Below the pieces are notes generated by a model. The model made no database searches. It was not told where the DNA came from and saw only the letters and a program-made list of their open reading frames with translations. DNA of 64,000 nt, taken from Actinomyces marseillensis. GTDB taxonomy: Bacteria > Actinomycetota > Actinomycetes > Actinomycetales > Actinomycetaceae. The stretch lies in assembly GCF_900155605.1 (NCBI RefSeq), contig NZ_LT707420.1:126585-190584 (forward strand), written 5' to 3'. Of this stretch, positions 38,114 to 44,951 are shown piece after piece. A program made the position numbers and the translations under genes. Every line of letters begins with the position of its first letter. Position 1 is the stretch's first letter.

Positions 38114-38212
38114 TCACTTCTTGTTGCGACGCTGGTGACGCGTCTTGCGCAGCAGCTTGCGGTGCTTCTTCTTCGCCATGCGCTTGCGGCGCTTCTTAAT
38201 GACGGAGCCCAT
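38114..38212 (-). CDS. Small ribosomal subunit protein bS22 (AURKAIP1/COX24-like)
   Basis: A 32-residue, extremely basic protein beginning [19 protein letters not shown] and ending in Arg/Asn/Lys. It matches the actinobacterial bS22 described in mycobacterial 30S subunits, nearly residue for residue in the first 24. It is far below usual gene-finder length limits. The ATG follows GGAACCCC; the BldC-like gene lies directly upstream, the same order as in mycobacteria. Confidence 0.9.
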   Translation of the reverse strand: MGSVIKKRRKRMAKKKHRKLLRKTRHQRRNKK

Positions 38213-38257
38213 GGGGTTCCTCCCTCGAGTGTGTAGGTGCGGCAGAGGTGACTACCG

Positions 38258-38282
38258 CCTGACGTCAGGTGCCAAAAGGCAC
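38258..38282. promoter_or_regulatory. Two adjacent palindromes between the BldC-like and bS22 genes
   Basis: CCTGACGTCAGG (38258-38269) is a perfect 12-bp palindrome and abuts a hairpin GTGCC-AAAA-GGCAC (38269-38282). The hairpin could attenuate transcription leaving the BldC-like gene; the palindrome could be a protein site for bS22 expression. Confidence 0.45.
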
Positions 38283-38294
38283 AGCAGGTTTATA

Positions 38295-38513
38295 TTACCC
38301 GTTAATCCCCGCAACGCGTTCATCGATGTGATCAGTCAGACCGGCACGGATCAGCTGTCCCACAGCCGACTCGGGTACGCGGAAGCTCTTGCCTACGCGA
38401 ATTGCCGGCATCTCTCCGCTGTGAATCAAACGATAAACAGTCATCTTCGAGACGCGCATAATGTCCGCCACCTCAGATACCGTCATAAAACGCGGGGCAG
38501 AGTGCTGATCCAT
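38295..38513 (-). CDS. BldC/excisionase-type helix-turn-helix DNA-binding protein
   Basis: About 72 aa with a MerR-like winged helix: MTVSEVADIMRVSKMTVYRLIHSGEMPAIRVG (written in part) and SFRVPESAVGQLI. It lacks the C-terminal effector domain of MerR proteins. The same small regulator sits beside bS22 in many actinobacteria (Rv0500A region of Mycobacterium). The ATG at 38513 is preferred over 38534. Despite the family name there is no sign of a phage here. Confidence 0.88.
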   Translation of the reverse strand: MDQHSAPRFMTVSEVADIMRVSKMTVYRLIHSGEMPAIRVGKSFRVPESAVGQLIRAGLTDHIDERVAGING

Positions 38514-38704
38514 TGATGACTCCCAGACGTGCAAAGATTATTTCCGTCCTATGATACGTGATTCACTCCCCCAAAATGCAACTTTCTCCACTTCAATTTC
38601 ATGTAATTACTTCAGCCACCTGTGTCACGTTATTCACAAACGTTTCAGGCGTTAGACTTTTGGGGCACTAGGATGAGTGTTAACGAGTGAAAACGGGAGG
38701 TGAC

Positions 38705-40255
38705 ATGGCTCGTTCTAACCGACGCCGAGGCGTGCGTCGCGGGATACCCCGTCGACATTCTCCTAGCTCCCATGCTCGGGCTCTTGAGCACCGTTCGAGT
38801 GACTATTCGACCGCGCCACTTGCTTCCGAAGATCGTCCCTCTCCCGCCGTTGTTTACCCGCGTGGAGTGAGTCCTCGGGTTCTTGAAGACTCGGGACCAT
38901 GGATGCGCTTCCGCGTATGGTTTGCTCGTCAAGCTCGTTATTCTCCCGCTCGGCTGGCATTGATCGTCTTCGTCATGCTCATTGCCTTTATTACTTCGCT
39001 TCTTGCGCTCCCCATTGCAACAGCCTCGACGGAACGCGCACCCTTCATCGATATTCTCTTTACGGCAATTTCTGCCGTCTGCGTCACTGGCTTAACCGTC
39101 GTCGATACCGCAACATATTGGTCACCCTTTGGCCAGTCGGTCATCGCGCTGGGTATCTTCATCGGCGGCTTGGGGGTCGTTACCCTCGCGACCATTTTGG
39201 GCTACGCAGTGTCACGCCAGCTCGGCCTCACCCAGCGCATGCTCGCGACAGTCGAAACAAAATCAAGTGGCATGGGGCAACTGACAGCGCTCCTCAAAGC
39301 TGTCATCTTTACCTCCTTAAGCGCGCAGATCGTTCTGACCTTCGCCTTCCTCCCACGCTTCATCACTCTTGGCCACGACACACTTGTGGAATCTTTCTTC
39401 CACGCAATGTTCATGGCAATTTCGGTTTTCAATAACGCTGGTTTTGTGATTCTCAGTGGCGGCCTCAGCCCCTATCACAATGACTGGTGGATGCTCGGAC
39501 CGATTATTCTGGGGACCTTCGTGGGCGCTATCGGTTTCCCGGTGATCCTCGATCTTTCGCAGCATTGGCGTACCCCGTCGAAGTGGGCGCTCCACACAAA
39601 GCTCACACTTTCGACCTACATTCTTCTGACCTTCTTCGGGACCATCACCCTTGCAATCACAGAGTGGACCAACCCCTCAACGCTGGGTGACCTCGATGTT
39701 TCCTCGAAGCTTCTCAACGCGCTTCTGGGCGGAGTGAACGCTCGCTCATCCGGGCTCTCCGCTCTCGACGTCGGGCAGATGCGCCCCCAGACCCACTTCA
39801 TCCAAGACGTGCTCATGATGATCGGTGGCGGCTCCGTGTCAACGGCAGGCGGCATCAAGGTCACCACCTTCGTGGTTCTTTTGCTCGCTGCTGCTGCAGA
39901 GGCACGAGGCGATCGCGACATCGAGGTCTTCGGCCGCCGCATTTCCCACGGTGTTCTTCGCCTCGCGGTTGCGGTCACTCTCATGGGTTCTCTCCTTGTC
40001 GGCCTCTCGACGGTCATCCTGCTCTCACTGACCGGTTACACCTTGGATGTCGTCCTCTTTGAATCGATATCTGCCTTTGCGACAGTGGGGCTTTCAACGG
40101 GGATCACCCCCGCGCTCCCGGCACTGGCAAAGTACGTACTGGCTGCACTCATGTTCGCCGGACGTACCGGAACAATGACTCTCGCGGCCGCGCTCGCCCT
40201 GCGCGATCGGCCTCGTGCCATTCGCTTCCCCGCAGAAACTCCCCTCATCGGCTAG
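38705..40255 (+). CDS. trkH: Potassium uptake membrane subunit TrkH/KtrB
   Basis: A protein of about 516 aa: a basic cytoplasmic N-terminus of some 80 residues, then 8-10 membrane segments with the four pore loops of the family (for example ISAVCVTGLTVVDTATYW, VFNNAGFVILSG, GVNARSSGLSALDVGQ and ESISAFATVGLSTGITP). The ATG at 38705 follows GGGAGG closely. It forms the K+ pathway gated by the TrkA-type protein encoded 65 nt downstream. Confidence 0.94.
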   Translation: MARSNRRRGVRRGIPRRHSPSSHARALEHRSSDYSTAPLASEDRPSPAVVYPRGVSPRVLEDSGPWMRFRVWFARQARYSPARLALIVFVMLIAFITSLLALPIATASTERAPFIDILFTAISAVCVTGLTVVDTATYWSPFGQSVIALGIFIGGLGVVTLATILGYAVSRQLGLTQRMLATVETKSSGMGQLTALLKAVIFTSLSAQIVLTFAFLPRFITLGHDTLVESFFHAMFMAISVFNNAGFVILSGGLSPYHNDWWMLGPIILGTFVGAIGFPVILDLSQHWRTPSKWALHTKLTLSTYILLTFFGTITLAITEWTNPSTLGDLDVSSKLLNALLGGVNARSSGLSALDVGQMRPQTHFIQDVLMMIGGGSVSTAGGIKVTTFVVLLLAAAAEARGDRDIEVFGRRISHGVLRLAVAVTLMGSLLVGLSTVILLSLTGYTLDVVLFESISAFATVGLSTGITPALPALAKYVLAALMFAGRTGTMTLAAALALRDRPRAIRFPAETPLIG

Positions 40256-40320
40256 CCCCAGCCCGGCCTCGTCCCTTATTGATTCCAACCAAAACCGCAT
40301 GCGCGTGGGAGAATACGACT

Positions 40321-40989
40321 ATGGCAGAAGATAAGGACCTCTCATCGGGAACCCTGGTCATTGGCTTGGGACGCTTCGGTTCAGCCGTCGCGCTGACCCT
40401 TGAAAAGCTCGGATATGAGGTATTGGCGGTCGAAAAAGACTCTCGTCGCGTCCAGCAGTTTTCCGGTCGCATTCCCGTTGTCGAGGCCGACGCATCCTCA
40501 ATGGAAGCACTCAACCAGCTGGGTGCGCGCGACTTTCATTCGGCAGTCGTGGGCATCGGTTCCTCTCTGGAGGCTTCCGTTCTCATCACGGCAAACCTTG
40601 TCGACTTGGGCATGACCAATATCTGGGCCAAGGCAATCTCGCGCGAGCACAGCCGTATCTTGCGTCGCATCGGCGCACACCACGTTGTTGCCCCCGAATT
40701 CGATGCCGGTCAGCGCACCGCTCACCTCGTGGGTGGACGCATGATCGACTACATCGAAATGGATAAGGACGGCTTCGCAATCATGAAGCTGCGTCCCCCT
40801 AAAGAAGTTTGTGGCTTCACCCTAAGCGAGCTTGATTTGCGAGGCCGTTACGGCGTGAACGTGCTGGGTATCCTTCGTCCCGGCGCGCCTTTCGAATATG
40901 CGGATTCCACGACGCGCATTAATCGAGAAGACGTCATCGTTGTCTCGGGTGATACGCGTCTGCTGGAGTACTTCGCCAATCGTCCGTGA
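40321..40989 (+). CDS. trkA: Potassium uptake regulatory subunit TrkA/KtrA
   Basis: A 222-aa cytoplasmic protein with an RCK_N nucleotide-binding fold (LVIGLGRFGSAVALTLEKLG, residues 12-31, acidic VEKD end) and an RCK_C domain from about residue 135. It assembles as an octameric ring under TrkH; in several Gram-positive bacteria the RCK_C domain binds c-di-AMP, which makes the nearby disA notable. The ATG follows GGGAG by 9 nt. Confidence 0.93.
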   Translation: MAEDKDLSSGTLVIGLGRFGSAVALTLEKLGYEVLAVEKDSRRVQQFSGRIPVVEADASSMEALNQLGARDFHSAVVGIGSSLEASVLITANLVDLGMTNIWAKAISREHSRILRRIGAHHVVAPEFDAGQRTAHLVGGRMIDYIEMDKDGFAIMKLRPPKEVCGFTLSELDLRGRYGVNVLGILRPGAPFEYADSTTRINREDVIVVSGDTRLLEYFANRP

Positions 40990-41014
40990 TCTATTGCGCC
41001 TAGTAATTTTTCTG

Positions 41015-41038
41015 TCTGCGTCCACAACTGGACGCAGA
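41015..41038. terminator. Hairpin between trkA and radA
   Basis: TCTGCGTCC and GGACGCAGA form a perfect 9-bp stem with a 6-nt loop, 26 nt after the trkA stop. The T run lies before rather than after the stem on the plus strand, so termination may be weak. Confidence 0.5.
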
Positions 41039-41066
41039 TGCACCCGGCGTGGTTTAGCGTAGGGAC

Positions 41067-42425
41067 ATGGCTAAAGAGAAAAGCGTTTACCGGTGCAGCG
41101 AATGCGGGTGGACCTCACCCAAATGGGTCGGACAGTGCCGCGAGTGCCACCAGTGGAACTCGATGGAAGAATCCGGTCCCACTGTCCAGGCTCCCGGAAC
41201 AACGCTTGTCACTACCCCGCGCCAGCCTGCACTGCCCATCAATGACATCAGTGCAGAGAAGGCACGAAGCAAAGCCACCGGTATCGGGGAATTTGACCGC
41301 GTCCTCGGAGGCGGGATTGTCCCCGGAGCCGTCATCCTCCTTGCCGGGGAACCGGGTGTTGGCAAGTCGACGCTTCTCTTAGAGGTTGCCTCGACCTGCG
41401 CTGGCGCGGCCCCGGTCCTCTACATCACGGGGGAAGAATCCGCCTCGCAGGTTAGAGGCCGCGCGGAACGTATCGGCGCACTCCACCCTCAGCTTTTCCT
41501 TGCCGATGAGACATCGCTGTCCACGGCGCTTGGCCACATCGAAGCAACGAGCCCTTCCCTCGTCATTGTTGACTCTGTCCAAACGCTGCAATCGGATCAG
41601 CTCGATGGCGGTGCGGGAAGCGTGGCTCAGGTAAGGGCTGTTGCCAGCGCGCTGATCCGCGTTGCCAAGGAACGCTCCATTCCGATCCTTTTGGTTGGTC
41701 ATGTCACCAAGGATGGCGGAATCGCGGGGCCTCGTTTGTTAGAGCACCTTGTCGACGTGGTCTGCCAATTCGAGGGGGACCGTCACACGCGGTTGAGGCT
41801 GTTGCGGGCCGTTAAGAACCGCTACGGTCCCACCGATGAAGTGGGCTGTTTCGAGCTCAGTGACACCGGAATTATCGGGCTGACAGATCCTTCTGGCTTA
41901 TTCCTCTCACAGTCACAATCTGCCGTCCCAGGCTCTTGCGTCACTGTCACTTTGGAGGGGCGCCGTCCCCTCCCCACTGAAATCCAAGCTCTCGTAGCTC
42001 ATACCTCGGCCGGGTCCCCACGTCGAACAACGGTTGGCGTTGACCACTCGCGCGTGGCCATGATCTTGGCAGTCCTGCAGGCGCGGCTCGGAATTGATAC
42101 TTCTGATTGCGATGTCTACGCCTCGACGGTCGGAGGAGCTCGAATCAGCGAACCCGCTGCGGATCTTGCTACTGCCATCGGCATTGTCTCGGCGGTCAGG
42201 GGAATCCCTACTCGCAGCGCGCTCATTGCTTTCGGCGAAGTCGGTTTGACGGGTGAAGTACGGGCCTGTACGGGAGTGAAACGACGCGTTCAAGAAGCTG
42301 CCCGCTTAGGATTCACAACCGCGATCATTCCTGCACAAGGATGCGAAGAGGCCATGGGAGTGGAGGGCATTACTGTCTTGCCCATTTCTGATCTGGCAAG
42401 TGCACTACGGGCCGCAATCCGCTGA
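41067..42425 (+). CDS. radA: DNA repair protein RadA
   Basis: A 452-aa RecA-like ATPase helping branch migration in recombination. It has the N-terminal zinc finger YRCSECGWTSPKWVGQCREC, Walker A GEPGVGKSTLL, Walker B LVIVDSVQTL, the RadA signature KNRYGPTDEVG, and a C-terminal Lon-protease-like domain. TAGCGT lies 6 nt before the ATG with AGGGA in between, so start signals are compressed. disA follows after 71 nt; RadA is a known partner that inhibits DisA in some bacteria. Confidence 0.97.
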   Translation: MAKEKSVYRCSECGWTSPKWVGQCRECHQWNSMEESGPTVQAPGTTLVTTPRQPALPINDISAEKARSKATGIGEFDRVLGGGIVPGAVILLAGEPGVGKSTLLLEVASTCAGAAPVLYITGEESASQVRGRAERIGALHPQLFLADETSLSTALGHIEATSPSLVIVDSVQTLQSDQLDGGAGSVAQVRAVASALIRVAKERSIPILLVGHVTKDGGIAGPRLLEHLVDVVCQFEGDRHTRLRLLRAVKNRYGPTDEVGCFELSDTGIIGLTDPSGLFLSQSQSAVPGSCVTVTLEGRRPLPTEIQALVAHTSAGSPRRTTVGVDHSRVAMILAVLQARLGIDTSDCDVYASTVGGARISEPAADLATAIGIVSAVRGIPTRSALIAFGEVGLTGEVRACTGVKRRVQEAARLGFTTAIIPAQGCEEAMGVEGITVLPISDLASALRAAIR

Positions 42426-42496
42426 GTTTCTTCGCTCATTGCAAGAATCCGTCTAATACACTTAGAGCAGGGATCACGCATTGAAAGGCTGGATTC

Positions 42497-43567
42497 ATGA
42501 CATCAGATGCCGCACTCTTGCGCAGCGCATTACAGGACATTGCGCCCGGAACTGCGCTGAGAGAGGGTCTCGAACGCATTCAGCGCTCCCACACGGGCGC
42601 ACTGATCGTCCTCGGCTTTTCTCCTGAACTCCAAGAGCTGTGCTCAGGCGGCTTCGATTTGGACGTGGAATTCACCGCGTCTCGTCTGCGCGAATTATGC
42701 AAGATGGATGGCGCAGTCATCATCGACCCAACGAATTGGCGAATTCGCAAGGCAAATGTCCAGCTTTTCCCCGACCAGTCCATTCCGACCGACGAATCGG
42801 GAATGCGTCACCGTACTGCACAGCGCACTGCCTATCAAACGCACCTTCCTGTTCTTTCGGTTTCCGCATCCATGCGTTTGATCTCGATCTACGTCGGTAA
42901 ATACCACCACATTGTCGAAGAACCTGAGGCTTTGCTCTCGCGTGCAAATCTCGCGGTTGACACCTTGGATCGTTACAGCCAGCGTCTCGATGAAGTTTTG
43001 CAGACGCTCACAATCCTCGAAATGCGTGATTCGGCGACCATTCGCGATGTCGCAACCGTCATGCAGCGCATGGAAATGATCCGCCGCATCACGTCTGAAA
43101 TTAACGAGTACCTTGAAGAACTCGGTTCGGAAGGACGTCTTCTCGCCCTGCAGGTTGATGATCTGGTTCGCGGAGCCGGGTCGGAGCGCGCTCTGGTCCT
43201 GCGTGATTACATCAGGGATTCTTCGGCCGTGGCGACCGCCGAAGCTGCTTTGTCTGAGCTTGCCAGTGACCGTCTTGTCGATCTTGCGGCTATCGCAAAC
43301 GTTTTGGGGCTTGGCGTCTACGATCCTTCCGATCTGGACCGCATGATCCAACCCCGTGGTGTCCGGGCTCTGTCCCTAGTCCCCCGCCTCCCGTGGAATG
43401 TCATCAAGGAAATCACCAGCCACTGGGAGAATCTTGCAGACCTGCGCGAAGCCAGCGTCGAAGACCTCCAACAGATCGAAGGTATTGGCCCCTACCGCGC
43501 GAAGCTCATCCGTGAAACTCTTGAGAATCAGTTCTCAATGGCGGCAACGGGAATCGTCGGCTGGTAA
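42497..43567 (+). CDS. disA: DNA integrity scanning protein, diadenylate cyclase
   Basis: A 356-aa enzyme making c-di-AMP from two ATP. The DAC domain carries the catalytic DGA at 71-73 and RHR at 104-106; a central helical spine and a C-terminal helix-hairpin-helix domain (LQQIEGIGPYRAKLIRETL) bind branched DNA. GAAAGG precedes the ATG by 8 nt. Its placement after trkH-trkA-radA ties c-di-AMP synthesis to its common targets and to repair. Confidence 0.97.
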   Translation: MTSDAALLRSALQDIAPGTALREGLERIQRSHTGALIVLGFSPELQELCSGGFDLDVEFTASRLRELCKMDGAVIIDPTNWRIRKANVQLFPDQSIPTDESGMRHRTAQRTAYQTHLPVLSVSASMRLISIYVGKYHHIVEEPEALLSRANLAVDTLDRYSQRLDEVLQTLTILEMRDSATIRDVATVMQRMEMIRRITSEINEYLEELGSEGRLLALQVDDLVRGAGSERALVLRDYIRDSSAVATAEAALSELASDRLVDLAAIANVLGLGVYDPSDLDRMIQPRGVRALSLVPRLPWNVIKEITSHWENLADLREASVEDLQQIEGIGPYRAKLIRETLENQFSMAATGIVGW

Positions 43568-43578
43568 AACGTAGCCGC

Positions 43579-44412
43579 TTATTCGTGTTCGCCCTGCTGC
43601 GAATCCCCCTGCGACTGCGCTGATTCGGAAGGCGCAGGCGTCGCCTCGGTAGTGGCTGGCGCGGGCTGCGTAATTGTGAAGACTCTCTCGTCTCCAACGG
43701 TCTTCCCATCGAGCATCAATTGCACACGATAGGTACCAGCAGGAGCGGGATCGGTCGCACCATCAGAGTTCCCATCGCGAGGAGTGCACCCCGAGTAGAG
43801 TCCTCCATCCCAGCTCAAACCGCCATTCCAGGTGTCCCCCGGAACCAAGAGCAAAGTAGCACTCGTGCGATCACGCTGACACTTTGATCCGTCATAAACA
43901 GTCTCGTCACCGCTGAGAATCTTTAGATCGATCTGCCCGAATTCAAAGGAGCAAGCAACCCCTGCTCGGTTTTCGATCGCAACAGAAACATTTTGCGTTT
44001 GCCCAACCAAGGTGTCTGATACAGATGGACGAACCGTCAGATCCGCCGGTGCACACGCAGGGATCCGGACACGTCCATCGGCATCAACGATGCCATCACT
44101 GCTTGCAGTTTCTCCGTCTTTCAACGAGGCCGCGCCCGTCGCTGTTGCTGTAGGTGTAGGCTGCGCGCTGGTGGGCTGTGGTTGGGGCTCTGCCTCTTTG
44201 GGCTTCGTCAAGGCCGCGACTCCCTTTGCGATCCCCCAAATAAGAAGTGCGACGATGAGAAGTAAACCCAGTCCTGTGACGATTCTTCTCACCCACAGCG
44301 AGGTCGGAACCTGCGCAGGCCGGGCAGCACTTCGTTTCTTCCCCTGCTGAGAAGGAATGCGACCCGAGGGACGCACGGGCCTCGACGAGGATCGTGCAGA
44401 ACGCTGTGCCAT
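43579..44412 (-). CDS. Membrane-anchored extracellular protein of unknown function
   Basis: A 277-aa protein. A basic, Arg/Ser-rich cytoplasmic head of 45 residues precedes one membrane helix (IVTGLGLLLIVALLIWGIA), a Pro/Thr linker, and an extracellular beta-rich domain with four Cys (PACAPADL, GVACSFEF, SKCQRDR, YSGCTPRDG) probably forming two disulfides. The domain resembles small immunoglobulin-like modules of actinobacterial surface proteins; no enzyme signature. Its ATG overlaps the last base of the DUF3180 stop, so it is the end of the fol transcript. Confidence 0.8.
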   Translation of the reverse strand: MAQRSARSSSRPVRPSGRIPSQQGKKRSAARPAQVPTSLWVRRIVTGLGLLLIVALLIWGIAKGVAALTKPKEAEPQPQPTSAQPTPTATATGAASLKDGETASSDGIVDADGRVRIPACAPADLTVRPSVSDTLVGQTQNVSVAIENRAGVACSFEFGQIDLKILSGDETVYDGSKCQRDRTSATLLLVPGDTWNGGLSWDGGLYSGCTPRDGNSDGATDPAPAGTYRVQLMLDGKTVGDERVFTITQPAPATTEATPAPSESAQSQGDSQQGEHE

Positions 44413-44951
44413 TAGATCGCCCCCTGCGACTTTCCACTACCGGCACCCACGCGGCTCGAAGCCCCAAGTGTTCCCTTGGCTCCGTGTGCTCGTTGTTCGC
44501 CTTCCTTGGCGTCATCCTTCGGATCGATGACACACCAGCGTTCAACAATGATCCCGGCGGTCCCCCACGCACAGGCACCGAGCGCACAAATCAGGCCGCA
44601 AATTGCCGCATAAACGCTGGCTTGAGCTTCCCAGCGCGTGAAGAAAGCAAGAGACATCCCGACCATAATTGCGCTGCTGAGGATTCCCACCAGAGCGCTC
44701 GCGCGTGCAAACATTGCGATTCTCAAGGCTGCAACGGCATCAATCCACGTGGTCTTATGAGCACGGAAGCGACGAACCTGCAGGCCAAGCCACACGAGGA
44801 TTCCTGCAACAACAACGAAAACCAACGCGAGTGCGGGATGGATAATCCAGGGGCCTTGTCCCAAGCGAATCGCAACAGCAGTGGCCGCAGCTGCAAGCGC
44901 CGAGGCAGCAGCTGCCTCGGCGACAAGAAGAACAATACTCAGCGGTTTCAT
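44412..44951 (-). CDS. DUF3180 family membrane protein
   Basis: A 179-aa protein with four hydrophobic segments (near residues 5-27, 38-58, 85-107 and 114-135) and a charged, Gly/Ser-rich C-terminal tail. The conserved RIAMFARASALVG stretch after the second helix pair and the place right after folK are typical of DUF3180 in actinobacteria. Function unknown. Its ATG overlaps the folB/K stop (ATGA). Confidence 0.85.
   Translation of the reverse strand: MKPLSIVLLVAEAAAASALAAAATAVAIRLGQGPWIIHPALALVFVVVAGILVWLGLQVRRFRAHKTTWIDAVAALRIAMFARASALVGILSSAIMVGMSLAFFTRWEAQASVYAAICGLICALGACAWGTAGIIVERWCVIDPKDDAKEGEQRAHGAKGTLGASSRVGAGSGKSQGAI

Noticed and set aside
38295..38513. Excisionase of a prophage or integrative element
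   Set aside because: No integrase, attachment site or phage gene is near; the protein is the BldC-like neighbour of bS22 found in many actinobacteria.
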